Source of the DNA: Ciona intestinalis
Taxonomy: Eukaryota > Chordata > Ascidiacea > Phlebobranchia > Cionidae
Reading direction: 5' to 3'
Length of the DNA: 64,000 bases
Assembly: GCF_000224145.3 (NCBI RefSeq)
Contig: NC_020166.2
Coordinates: 8,900,745-8,964,744 of the forward strand
Part shown: piece after piece, positions 23,867 through 35,552 of the stretch
Position numbering within the stretch: the stretch's first letter is position 1
Layout: every line of letters begins with the position of its first letter
Program-made: the position numbers and the translations under genes
Notes under the pieces: generated by a model
Database searches by the model: none
What the model was told of the DNA's origin: nothing
The model's input: the letters and a program-made list of their open reading frames with translations, nothing else

Positions 23867-24057
23867 TAGTAGTAAGGTGGGGAAGATGCGACACATTTTT
23901 ATTCCATTTTCTCATTTGGTAGTAAACAAAGAACATTTAAAAATTATAAAACCGTATCCCCACGACTCCCATACACCGTTGTTAATTGTTTAAAATACGA
24001 TCAGGATATTTGGATTTTATGTCCTAAAGGTATCCCGTCTTCCCCCACCCAACTATA
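23867..24057 (-). mobile_element. MITE family A, full length
   Basis: Reverse copy with cttcccccacccaactata at its right end. Confidence 0.87.
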
Positions 24058-24832
24058 TTTCCTAAAAATGTACTGTAGTCGTAAACGAATACAAACGTAG
24101 ACTAAGCATTTTATAAAACTAAACACTTTCTTTTAACCTGATTATTTTTTCAACGAAATTTAGATTAAAGTTTTTAAGGCGAGCGCATTTCTGTCATTTT
24201 CTCTATAATCGATTTGGGACCCTGAATTTGGGATTTAGTTGCACTTAACACCTCTGTGAGCCAGCACTTAACGATTATGCCCGAGCCTCCGTTGCACATT
24301 AGAAGTTATACATAATTCAACACACAGTTTCCTGCAGAAAAAAATGACCTGAAAGGGCTCTCATATTCCATAACATAGCTCGGTAGAAAAATGACCCGTA
24401 TCCTGATCGGCGAGGTATAATCAATACCCTCCTCCCCCTGGATTCGAACTAGGGACCCTGATCTGACGAAACGAACTCGATATTGCGGCGAATTTAACAG
24501 GACAACATAACTTAAAGATCGTTCGTATCAATAATTAAAAGGCAGTGAATTCGAGCACACTTCTTTCCCGCCTTCAGCCTGCACTAGCTTGAAATATTAA
24601 TAAGGCTCGGGACACTGGCTGATCTCTTTTACCGTTATCCTTTTTCTTTCTTTAACGCGAACCGTTCTTTAAACAAACAAAGGTAGAGACAAGAAATTGT
24701 CGCTCTCTTGCTTTCGTATCGTTTGTTAAATTTCTACCTATTAAATGAATCACGGTGAAGTAAATGCAGTGGCTGTTAAAAGTCAACCCAACTGTCTTAG
24801 CATTTTGTTGCTCTTGTTAGGGCATGCATGAT

Positions 24833-25029
24833 ATAGTACGGTGGGGAAGACGGGATACTTTTTCATTCTATTTTCTCGGTCCACTTGGTAGTAAACATAG
24901 AACATTAGGGAACTATAAAACTATATCCTCCCGACTCCCAATAGACCGTTGCAATTTGTTCAAAACACAATCACAATATTTGAATATCATGTGATGAAGG
25001 TGTCCCATTTTACCCCACAATACTGTATA
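24833..25029 (-). mobile_element. MITE family A, full length
   Basis: Right end reads ttttaccccacaatactgta. A much older reverse remnant continues to about 25195. Confidence 0.82.
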
Positions 25030-25750
25030 GTACTTATATAATCTCAGTTTCCAGTAAACAAATAATATTTAAAGATTTATATAACTGTATCCTTACATGT
25101 CTAAAAGAGTTAAAAAACGGGTAGAAAATATTGAACATTTTGTTGTATAAAAACAGTATTCAAATTGTTCCACCCTACTTTACCTAATTTTGTACATATG
25201 CCGTTTTAACTGCGACGTTAGCAATTAAAGTAAAAGGTTTTTGGCTTTTGGGATTTCCCCTTGGCACCAGTTGCGTGTTCCCAATACACGAAGTGCTATA
25301 TAGTGCTGATATAGTTATCGACTTACACAAGTTTAATGCGGGCGTCGTTACCTTCATATATAAATAAAAAAACTTTTAAAGTCATCCGAACAGTTAGCAA
25401 TTAATATAGAGTTAATAATCAAAATAAAAGCATTTAAACTATAATTCAAAAGCGTGAATAATGCCATACATTTAAGAAAATAGAAACCATTAATAATTTC
25501 AAATCAATAAAACTACATACTTGTCAAATGAAGAAAGATTCTGTTTTTTTAGGATTAGGTTTACTCTTTTTCAAATTAAAAGAAATATTAAAATAGCATT
25601 AATATTTTAATATTTCACTCTAATAATTTATTATTACTTATTTAATTCATTAGGTGTATAATGATATATAGATTTTATAAATCGGCTTCGCAGCGGTTCT
25701 TCAGTTACGTCAATTAAATTATAACATCTCGCAAAGAAATGGACATTATA

Positions 25751-25882
25751 TAGTAGGGGGTGGGAAGCTTTAGCACATAATATCCAAAAATCCTGATCGC
25801 GCATTAAACAATTAACAACGGTCTGTGTGAGTCGTGGAGATACGGTTTTATAATTCTTTGTATGTGCTTTGTTTACTACCCC
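25751..25882 (+). mobile_element. MITE family A, right end replaced by homopolymers
   Basis: Normal up to ttgtttactacc, then runs of C, A, G, A and T with no terminal repeat. Confidence 0.75.
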
Positions 25883-26410
25883 AAAAGACCCCCCCAAAGG
25901 GGGGAAAAAAAAAAAAAAAAATTTTTTTTTTATCTTATACATATAGATTTTAAAAATATACATTTTATAACTCACTTGCAGTACTTCATTGTAAGAAATT
26001 ACTCTAATCGCGCATTCCTATTTCAGGCAAAGTTTTTGTTGTCTTTCGGCAAATAGTTTTATGAAAATTTTTTAACTTTTTTTTAGCCTATATTCATTTT
26101 GTAAATTCTGGTTTTTCTAATGCAAACCGCGTGTACATCCCTACCAAATAAAATCATTTCCACTGGCATATTAGATTCTATTTCACAGTTAGCGGTTCAT
26201 AACAACACAATCATAAACTTAAAAAAAATCATTAAAAAACTATTTTGATGTTTTTCAAAATGATTCTAGATATCTAAATGCGTTGGCCTACTATAAAGTA
26301 TGTTCCGTATTCGACATGCTAAATGTTAAGAATAACCGTACGTGGAGGTCTACAACCGTACCAGGACACTACGATTCTGATCAGTTAGTTTAAAAACTCT
26401 TTACTGTCCT

Positions 26411-29349
26411 TCAGTGGCGAAATGGTAACTGGAATTTATTCCGCTTGTGGTCGCCTTCGATAGAATCACTCTCATACACTTGATTGTCGTGTTGCTGTTG
26501 GGAAACATGGTCGTTTTCGTCGAACATTCGAGATTCAACGCGGTTTGATTTACCAAGTTTAAGAAGCATAATCGACGTGACAACAACTTGGAAAATCTGT
26601 TTAAGATTTTTGAACATTTCATCAATTTTGCTTTGATTTTAATAACAAAAATTAGATTAATTGTAACAGCGAAGATAAGGGAATTAGCAGCACAACAACG
26701 GAAAAATAAAGTCTATTTATGATTACGTTTCATAAGTTTCTTCTCCATACAATTACAGTAATGATGATCAGATTAATTAAAACAGCAAAGAGAAGGGAAT
26801 TAGTAGCAAAATAACAGTGGGTAAAAACACGCTGCTGGCAAACTATACTTAAGTAAACGTGTGGCTGCAAAACCAACATTTTGTACAAACCAGCTCATAT
26901 TGAGTTATATTTAATTCAAAGTAAAACCACACCTGAATGAACAGAATTACTCCTCCGATAACAGATAGCAAGATGACGTTGGAATTAAGCCAAGACACAA
27001 GGCTGTCTTTACAGGGTGTCTGTATATAGAAAATAGTAAATTACGCATCCTGAATTAGTGTTCATTAGCAAACACCAATACAGGCTACATGTGGGTAAAG
27101 CTTTAACTTATTACTGTGGTGTAAGATGGGATAGCGTGAGCACCTAAACCTCATAATTTTTTATCGTGTTTTAAACAATTAACAACGCTTTTTTAGTGTC
27201 GCGGGGCTACTATTATATAACTCTGTAAATATTTGTTTATTACCAAATGAAACAGAGAAATAAAATAAAAACGTGACCCAACTTACCCCGCCCTACGAAA
27301 CGTGTCCCAACTCATCCCACCTTACTAAATATGTTATGTTGACTAAACTTACCCCACTTTACTATATTTGTTTATATATTTCTAATGCTTACGTCCCAAT
27401 AAGTTGAATATATTAAAATGGTGACGTTCTTGCACGAATCAGGAATTTCATCTTTCCACTCGGAGACATCGTAATAACCACAACATTTAAACTGTAGAAA
27501 AATATGAATTAATATTTCACAACAGCGCTTATTATAGACAACGCATATTGGGGCGGGGAGAGACAGGACCTTTTCAGCACATGTTATTAAAATATCCTGA
27601 TCGTGTTTTAAACATCAATTAACAACGGTTCACGGAAGTTGTGAGGAAACGGTTTTATAATTCCTTGAGTGTTCTGTTTTTTTTTATCAGGACGATAGAA
27701 TAAAAAGTTGTCTTAACTCCCCTACCCTACTATAAATGGAAAAAAACAAACAGAACTGTGTTACCCTTTCCTGAAGCAGAAATTTCGTTTCATTTGCCAA
27801 GGCCGCCCATAGGGGTTGTAGGTTTGATTGCAGGTTCTTTTTATCGGCAAACGCAAATATGACAATACCGATTTCAGCGAGAAGAAATATTGCAGTCACA
27901 GTAAGATACTGTAAAGCAATGTAATGTAAAAGATTTCCTTCTGCGATCGGAATGTATAGTAATAACACCGATCCCAAACGTAATAAACATTTTGTAATGA
28001 ATAAAACATGTCTTGTGTCACAAGCTTGAACTTAAATATCGATGTAATAACTGTCTTACCACGATAAGTAGCCACTTCTTTTCGAAACAAGCTCCCAATG
28101 AACCGCAAAACCCTGAAATGTAATGATGTAAATCTGTTCCCAAATGCATAAACGTAATGTACCAAAATATGCGCTATATGCCTTTTTGCGTGGCAATAAT
28201 AGTTTACACATTAATATTGCAGGTTTGCAACCGCTTGTACGTTTTACGCCTTTTGTACAGTGCTTGGCCTTACCTAAAATAAGTAATAAACATCCAAGGG
28301 CAAGAACGCTGTATATGAAAGCGATGCTCGATTTTGCCAAGATTAGCACTTCATGGATAGGAGAAGCATACTGCAACCAAATCGAAAAACCGATAAGAGT
28401 TGCCCCGCCGATCTGTTGATAAAAATAAATTAAAACCAGATGATAAATTATTTATTGATACACTTTTAACTATTGCATATTTCTCTCTCTAATAACGGTT
28501 CGTTTCGGGTTTAAAGTCCACCCGCGACCTCACAGAAAAGCAAACTGATTCTTTTTTTTAAAAAAAATACCCGAAAGAAAAAATTTATTAAAAATCTTTT
28601 TATAATCCAAATAAGCAAACTTTTTGTTAAAATTGGCAACATTTTCTGAAATAGTTAACGTTTACAAATAAAGATAATATATTTAAACAACATTAATTTA
28701 GTATAGATTGGGGAAAGATGGGACACCTTTTATTCTCTTTTCCCGTCTCCTAATAGTAAACAAAGAACATTCAAAGAATTATAAAACCGTATCCTCATGA
28801 CTCCTATATAGATCGTTGTTATTTGATTAAAACACGATCAGGATATTTGAATATTATGTGTTAAAGATACGCCTCTTCCCCACAGTACTGTATTAATATT
28901 ATTTAGCGAAGGCAAAACTTTATAAAAACGTGATGATCAATGTTAAGTAGGTCTAAGTAGGGTTTGCTGATGCAACACAATCTCGTGTGATTACAACGTA
29001 TGTAATTGAGTTGTATTAACATTTACAACTGTATAGTTTTACTGTATTTTATTAAATGTTAATTTAGGCGTCATAGAAGGCGAGAAAACACTAAAAAATT
29101 AAAGGAGTAGCCTATATATGCGAGCTAAACATTTCAACTTTATAAAAATTAAATATTGAAACTTGAAGCTTATTCTTTACTTAAGCTTTCTGTTGAAACT
29201 TAAAATATTCTATTGATTACAGGTTTAACAACAAACCGATAACGTACAACTAATAAAATAATAATGATCATTACATACAACACATAAGAAAAACTTACCA
29301 AAAACAATATATTGAAGACGACGAAGAAATATTTTAGAAACGTGTTCAT
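26411..29349 (-). CDS. tetraspanin
   Basis: Four-pass membrane organiser of 252 residues. Exons: 29349-29299, 28412-28274, 28112-28060, 27908-27765, 27491-27393, 27019-26933, 26596-26411; all phases close. The start MNTFLKYFFVVFNILFL leads into TM1 with the GGATLIGFSIW signature. TM2 is followed by GFCGSLGACFEKKWLL, the family's small-loop pattern. The large loop has CCG (FKCCGYYDVSEW), PDSC and TPC, giving four cysteines for two disulphides. TM4 (VILLSVIGGVILFIQ) precedes a hydrophilic tail of about 40 residues. The large loop is short, placing it near the simplest four-cysteine members. Which vertebrate subfamily it belongs to cannot be told by eye. It is divergent to the DnaJ gene, 2.6 kb away. 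Confidence 0.9.
27114..27298 (+). mobile_element. MITE family B, tetraspanin intron 5
   Basis: ctgtggtgtaagatgggata ... gacccaacttaccccgccct. The right end is repeated twice more downstream, to 27366. Confidence 0.65.
27549..27736 (+). mobile_element. MITE family A, full length
   Basis: Tetraspanin intron 4, ending about 30 bases from the exon 4 donor. Confidence 0.82.
28702..28894 (-). mobile_element. MITE family A, full length
   Basis: Tetraspanin intron 1; worn right end (cctcttccccacagtactg). Confidence 0.8.
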
Positions 29350-30730
29350 TTTATTGTAATTTTTAAATAAATAACATTGATTCTTTAGTCAAATGTATAG
29401 CTATGTACACCTGTAAAACTGTATAAATTAAACCTTTCGAATCTCAATATTTATTCCGCATTTTATTTGCTTAGCCCAAAGGGTAAAAGTAGTAATAAAA
29501 CGTCGTCAAATATAGACAGCCTACATACATCGTGTTCTTAACCACAGCACATAGGCTACACACCACATTCGCTAAGAGAAAATACTTGAGCTCTAACCCA
29601 GTGTCCAGCTTAAGCGCGTACTCATGATTTCATTAAGAACGGCTTAGCGACCGAATTTACAAATTAGAGTTTTAAACACTAAGCACTAAGCGACGATCTT
29701 CCGGGAAGTTTTAACAAAGTCTCTTATTTTTCTTTCTTCCTTGCTTAATAAAAGCATTCTGCCGCTTTGTTGTTGCCTTCTCTAAAGAACTTAGCGCGTT
29801 CAAGTGTAAAAAATCGAACCTTTAAACTCTCAACCCGCTGAGAAAGAATGGCATACTGTTGAAACAAAATCTAGTGTATGAAACTTTACCGCAAGTGGCT
29901 TTTGCTTAAAACAGCACAGCAGGTATTATTCATATGAATTAACAACAAAGGCATCTTTAGACGCTTACGCAAGCTTACCAAATTAACCTTACTGTGTATA
30001 TATCTGAACCATGGTAACCAAGTTGAATTTATTTATAATCGAGCACATAACTGTTTTTACCTTTTTGTAGTCGAGCGCTAAAACTTATGTGTTAATAATG
30101 TTAGACCTCGCGTGGTTTAAGTTAAACATTGTAAATAGGAAGTTTAAAGGTTAACTACTATATTCATGCACTAAAAGTCTCATTATACAATGATATTATA
30201 TATCTACGGTTGAGCCCTATACCAAGCCTATGTTTATTTAATACGAATCCAATTGCAATCAAAACTTAGCATGATGTATGCATAGTATCAATTAACACGC
30301 ATGTCCTCATATAAAATAACAGCATAGGCAAACTTATACAATAAAAACGACTGGCTTATTTCAACATGACGCGCACTGTCTGTTTTACTTTCACTTTTCA
30401 TTTACAATTTTATCCTTTAAAATCTCTTAAGTTTCAAAATCCCTTTAATCATTTACAGTCATCGTTTTCAAAGGAAGTACATTTTACCCAGCATGTATCC
30501 CTTTGTATTCTAACAGCGATTTAACTTTGCAACTTGTTTAGACTCGTTACGGTTTGTGAGTTTCAGAGGGTGTGTAGGTGACATTGTGGGTGTGTTGGCA
30601 TTATTGGGTTCAGTGAACGACCAAATTAGTGAGTTCTCAGCTGACATAAAATGTTCCCATAACGTAAAGTTAAGTGATGGACATTTAGGCCTTTCGTAAA
30701 AGGTGTTTTATCTTATTTTTTAACGATTAT

Positions 30731-30929
30731 ATAGTAGGGTGAGGGTTAGATGCGACACGTTTTAATTCTATTTTCCTGTTACATTTGTTAGTAATCAGAA
30801 ACTAAAGAATTATTAAACCGTATGCTTATGACTCCAATAGACCGTTATTAATTGTTAAAAACACGATCAGGATATTTGTAGGCAATATTATGTGGTAAAT
30901 GTATCCCATCTTACCCCATAGTACCATAA
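30731..30929 (-). mobile_element. MITE family A, full length
   Basis: Upstream of the tetraspanin start; the terminal block gtatcccat...taccccca repeats once more at 30931-30950. Confidence 0.8.
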
Positions 30930-31531
30930 AGGTATCCCATCGTACCCCCAAATTTTGTAAATTAAGTTTTACATTATGTCGTTGGGGGATAAGGTAAGAA
31001 GACAGTAACGATCGGGTTTGAAATAACACTTGCGATTTTGGACTCAAAGTACTAGACTGCCCGCTATCGAGATATATTCGTTTCGACTGATATAAGTTTG
31101 TACCGGGCGCTGTTGCGCATGCACAGTAGAGCGGAACAAATACAATGCGAGGTCTAATAGAAACGGACCGACTAAAAAATGTTACGGTAAAAATATCACT
31201 AAACACATTTTGCACCGTTCAAAGTACGTTTCTACTATCTGTCCTGTAAATCATGTAAATCAAAGCGGTATTTAAACAAAAATGACACTAAATGGGGAAC
31301 AAAGGCATGGCACATATATGCCCCCTTAGTGCAGTATTATAGTATCAAACGCAGCAGAGACAAAGGCGCATTGCGGGAAGACATAAGTTCAGGATGTAAA
31401 TCCTGACACAGTAACCTTAATTGCGGCAATAAATACGGTCAGAAAAATCCTAAACGAAACTTTTTATTGTTGAATGCCCGGACATTGGTAAATTCAGACC
31501 AGAGTTTGTATATACAGCCTATGATTTAGCC

Positions 31532-31579
31532 CAGAGTCCGTATATAAACATGTTTATATATGTTTATATACGGACTCTG
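31532..31579. repeat. perfect inverted repeat, hairpin
   Basis: Nineteen-base arms at 31532-31550 and 31561-31579 are exact reverse complements (CAGAGTCCGTATATAAACA), separated by ten bases. Copies of gatttagcc flank both arms and a diverged half-copy lies just upstream at about 31498-31515. It lies 380 bases before the DnaJ ATG. Confidence 0.9.
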
Positions 31580-31958
31580 ATTTAGCCTGTTAAATATAAA
31601 ACCTGTCGACACACACCCGCTACAACATTTTTACAAATAACATAACGCGTGTTGCGAACACCCAAAAATATACATACTACATTCTGTTACGACCTTGTTC
31701 AATCTGATACAAAATGAGCTTGAAAAAATGTATGTTTTATACCAACGAAAGGTGGAGTATGCTTTGTCCCTAAAATCTCTTTTACTGTTGCTCTCTTGTT
31801 CTTTTAATTTCTAGTACTATGCACGTTACATACGGTGGTTAATTAAGAAGAAAAGCAAAACGTTATCAGTCTGTTGAAAATTTCGAAGAAAAAGAAAGAG
31901 CTGTACACCCGAAAACAACAAGTTTATAGAGTAATTATAATATTCCATATTATTAATT

Positions 31959-33101
31959 ATGGAGGGAAATAAGGAGGACGCGATAAAATGTTACAGAATC
32001 GCCAGAGCCGCTTTCGATTCCGGAGATTACAGTAAAGCACGAAAGTTTGCGAATAAATCTTCAAGGCTCTACCCAACCAAGAACAATTCTGATTTACTGA
32101 ACAAGATCACAGATGTTCATACTAACAGAGCTAAGGAGAATAAAAAAGCAAGCAATGGGACCATGCCGGACTTTTCAACGCTTCATGGAAGTAGTGCCAG
32201 CAACGAAAACAAGCCCACGGCCCCAACTTTTACTGCTGAACAAATGAATTTAGTAAAACGTATTAACAGTTGCAAAGACTATTATGATATTCTTGGTGTT
32301 TCAAAAGAAGCTTCGGAAGTGGAACTGAAAAAAGCTTACCGAAAAATGGCTCTGCAGCTTCATCCTGATAAAAACACAGCTCCTGGTGCTACAGATGCAT
32401 TTAAAGCAGTTGGAAAAGCCTTTTCTGTTCTAAATGATTCTGAAAAGAGGCATCAGTATGATTTGTATGGACCAGAAGGTCTCAGTTCTGTAAGAAGTCG
32501 GCGACGAAACAGTAGTTCAGATGAATATGAAAATGATAACGCAGAGTTCGATCCACAGGAGTTGTTTAATATGTTTTTCGGAGGGCAATTTCCAAACGGA
32601 AACGTTCGTATATTTAGACGCGGTAACACCTATTATTATGGCAGAAATGAAAATCGCAGACGGGCAGAAAATCACCAACGCAGGCATCATGAACCACAAA
32701 CTAATTTTGGTGCAATGATGCAGCTTCTACCTCTTCTCATTCTCTTTATTGTCTCCTTAATGAGCAATATGTTGATTTCCGATCCAGTCTATAGCCTCAA
32801 GTATGGTGGCGAGTACACTCTGCATCAACAGACACGGAATTTTGGTGTAGAGTTTTACGTCAAGCAAGATTTTACAAAACATTATAAAAAAGGAAGTGTT
32901 TCGCTGCGGCAACTTGAAGAAACTGTTGAATCGGATTACATTGAACAATTAAGAAACATGTGTTACCAAGAGAGAGTAAACAAAGAAAATTTGCGCAGAA
33001 AAGGAGTATATTTTGGTAGCACAGACATGATTAAAAAGGCAGAAGCTTACCCAACTAGGTCATGCAATAAACTTGAAGAATTATTTAAACGATCACCATA
33101 A
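31959..33101 (+). CDS. DNAJB12/14: DnaJ homologue, DNAJB12/DNAJB14 type, ER membrane
   Basis: Hsp40 co-chaperone of 380 residues that tethers Hsp70 to the ER membrane for protein quality control. The N-terminal block ([19 protein letters not shown]...RLYPT) matches the DNAJB12/14 family. The J domain spans about 105-172 with the catalytic HPD at 135-137 and ends in YDLYGPEG. A Glu/Asp and Phe/Gly-rich linker includes [12 protein letters not shown]. One hydrophobic span (about 251-275) is followed by the luminal DUF1977 domain with the [11 protein letters not shown] and FGSTDM blocks. The whole gene is a single exon, unlike the multi-exon genes around it and unlike the vertebrate genes as I recall them. 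The first ATG follows an AT-rich leader. Tandem AATAAA-like signals lie near 33810-33822 and 34205-34218. Confidence 0.93.
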   Translation: MEGNKEDAIKCYRIARAAFDSGDYSKARKFANKSSRLYPTKNNSDLLNKITDVHTNRAKENKKASNGTMPDFSTLHGSSASNENKPTAPTFTAEQMNLVKRINSCKDYYDILGVSKEASEVELKKAYRKMALQLHPDKNTAPGATDAFKAVGKAFSVLNDSEKRHQYDLYGPEGLSSVRSRRRNSSSDEYENDNAEFDPQELFNMFFGGQFPNGNVRIFRRGNTYYYGRNENRRRAENHQRRHHEPQTNFGAMMQLLPLLILFIVSLMSNMLISDPVYSLKYGGEYTLHQQTRNFGVEFYVKQDFTKHYKKGSVSLRQLEETVESDYIEQLRNMCYQERVNKENLRRKGVYFGSTDMIKKAEAYPTRSCNKLEELFKRSP

Positions 33102-33229
33102 AAATCTAAAATAGTTGGACATTTCTTCAAATAACTGAATTATTTAATGGGCCAACTGCCTCTTATGCTGTTTAGTTTGTACAACAGCAGTATAACATAC
33201 ATATAAATTTTCATGCCATTTTCATATGG

Positions 33230-33384
33230 TATAGTAGGTGGGGGAAGACGGACACTTTTATTACATAATATCCAAATATCCTGTTCCTGTTCTAAACAAT
33301 TAACAAGGGTCTATGGTAGTCGTAATGAAACGGTTTTATAATTCTTTGATTACTACTTCCTTTTTCTCCCACCCTACAATACAT
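33230..33384 (+). mobile_element. MITE family A, deletion in right third
   Basis: About 130 bases after the DnaJ stop, so probably within its 3' UTR. Confidence 0.82.
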
Positions 33385-34337
33385 TGCAAATTAATAATGC
33401 CTAGGAAATTGGAAAGTGTAATGAGACTTAGCTAGAGACTGTAGCATGACCCTGTGAGGTTGAATGTTGTATGTTTTACTTGTTGTTGTTATATGTTTAC
33501 TGCAACTTGCAACTCAAATTAACATTTTATGTGCACATGTTTTATTTTTGTAACAATTGCGCCTTTTTCTTTAACAAGCTGTTTGGGTAAAACTAAAAAT
33601 ATTTTACAAACCGATCAAATTTCTAATTAGGAAATATATATTTTACTTTCTAATAAATTAATTATAAGTTATAATAAATAAATAATACACATTTTAGGAT
33701 TTATTTCATATGCAAATCCATATTATCTATCAATTTGTTTCCATATGTTGTTTAGTATTTGTACTTGTGCTAATTTTTTATCAATAGTCTGTTAAATAAT
33801 TAAACATAATAATGAATAAATAAAATATGATCAGTTGGTTTTCATTATACCAACTATTATTTATTTTGAAGTTATGTTTAAAATTAGCAATTAATAGCAG
33901 TCATAGTTATGCAACAGAAAGTTCATTCATTATAATGGTCTTTTTCACAACAAAGATACTTAATATCTTGTTGCTAAACTGTGTTAGTTTAAATATATTT
34001 TATTCTAATACATTTATTCCTAATTGAAATATAACGTTAGTCACTGAACATTTTCGCATGTTAAAGGGTTTAAAATATACTACTCAAATTTATTGAATGT
34101 TTGTTTAATTTTAGTTAAATTTTCTTGCACCAAACATTCAGTATTTTATTTTTGATTTTATTTATTTGCAAATTAATTGTAATTCAATGTTGTCGTGTGT
34201 GATAAAAAATAAATTCAAATAAAAAGAAGTAAAAAAATGCAGAGCAGTTACCCGACATCGTTTTTTTTCTGTCGATTTTGTTGGCTGTGTAATAGTCGAA
34301 AGTTTAGGAATACCGTATAAATAAATGTAAATTATTT

Positions 34338-34440
34338 ATCCTTGCGTGATGTAGCAACGACAGTCGTTATAGCCCGGGTGTTCTGTTTCACACACCTCGT
34401 GCCTGCGTATTGCGAGTTACCGCGTTTATGGGTGGGTATA
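34338..34440 (-). mobile_element. SINE tail fragment
   Basis: Reverse tail: acgacagtcgttatagcccg through gcgagttaccgcg. It lies in the DnaJ-ACSS3 spacer. Confidence 0.65.
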
Positions 34441-34750
34441 TGTTTTATTTAATGTGTGAATGACAGTCTTGACAATCCATACTGAATTGAGCACTTGCTC
34501 CAGGACACCCGCGATTTTATCTGCATTGACGGTCGAACCCAAATAAACTCTGGGCTAGAGACAGGCGCGCTATATTTACCGTTCCACAGCTCGTAAAGCA
34601 AAATTATTCTTGCTCGATCAGCACATTTTCGGTAAGGATGGGTTTTAAGAATCCACATTTAATTAGAATGAAGGTAGAGTATGCAAATCTCATGCTTGTC
34701 TTTTCGAAGCTGTAGTTTCCATCACAAAAAATACTTGCAGACTTTAAGAG

Positions 34751-34947
34751 TATAGTAAAGTGGGAGAAGATGGGACACTCTTTCACTTTTCCAAATTGAT
34801 CTAAACTCTAAACAAACATCCAACGATTATTCTATACAACCGTATCTTCATGGTTCCCATAGGGACCGTTGGTAATTGTTTAAAACAAGTTCAGGATATT
34901 TGGATATTATGTGTCAAAGGTGTCCCATCTTTCCCCGCCTACTGTAT
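34751..34947 (-). mobile_element. MITE family A, full length
   Basis: DnaJ-ACSS3 spacer; the last copy before the repeat-poor right half. Confidence 0.82.
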
Positions 34948-34957
34948 GGATTTTTCC

Positions 34958-35172
34958 CACACCTGGTGCGCGCTTACGAGTTACCAAGTATGCAGCTGTG
35001 TAAATTTAAATGATGTATGGCTAACAATTTAGAAGACCCAGACTTAGTAGAGACGTTGAGACAACCCCTTAGTGACCACTGGGTTGGAGCAATTGCCGAT
35101 AAGTGTCTTACAACGTACATGGAATGAGCCTTGAATCCGTAACCGATAGGGGGTCAAAGACTGGCGCTTTAA
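34958..35172 (-). mobile_element. SINE, nearly full length but interrupted
   Basis: Tail remnant at 34958-35030, then the body (tagtgaccactgggttgga, gtgtcttac) and a worn tRNA-like head. It sits 380 bases upstream of the ACSS3 start. Confidence 0.6.
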
Positions 35173-35552
35173 CAAGACTATGACCCTTCCCCATTGGTTT
35201 TGTCAAGCAGACAAGCCTATTTCCTTTTTAAAAGATAAGTAGTTACTACGTTGTCGCGTTTATATTCGTATATACGTACTCCGCTAGTCCGCCAGTCTGC
35301 TATATATACTTGACTTTTTGAGACACACGCAGCAGATACGAATGCAGCGCAGGATTGCCGCTGTGTGTGCTGTGGCGCAGCTTACGACGGTGTATGGGTT
35401 TTGCATAGGCTCGGCTAAAAAATCGTGTAGGCTTGGTTTTCGCAACACCGATGGCAAGACTTTTTAGAAATACTTCTAATTCTGTAGTTTGTAATTTCAA
35501 ACGTATTTATCAGAATCATTTAAACAACAAATAGGAGTAATATAATTTTGAA

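Larger units (their letters stand above)
22268..26410. other. spacer, mostly repeats
   Basis: Six MITEs plus AT-rich unique sequence. No supported exon. The artificial-looking homopolymer block is at 25879-25931. Confidence 0.6.
29350..31958. other. divergent spacer, tetraspanin and DnaJ
   Basis: One MITE, the 31.5 kb hairpin and otherwise unique sequence. A GCGCATGC (NRF1-like core) is at about 31112. No exon seen. Confidence 0.6.
33102..35552. other. spacer, DnaJ to ACSS3
   Basis: Probable DnaJ 3' UTR, two MITEs and two SINE pieces. The 300 bases before ACSS3 are locally GC-richer and may be the promoter. Confidence 0.6.

Noticed and set aside
24400-24480. tRNA-like T arm on the minus strand (tagttcgaatccagg)
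   Set aside because: The T stem has a mismatch and no matching 5' acceptor strand or anticodon arm could be found at the right distance.
25634-25975. 113-codon minus-strand frame
   Set aside because: Crosses the MITE and the homopolymer block; not a real protein.
30826-31215. 129-codon minus-strand open frame
   Set aside because: About half is MITE sequence, with no recognisable domain or splice context.
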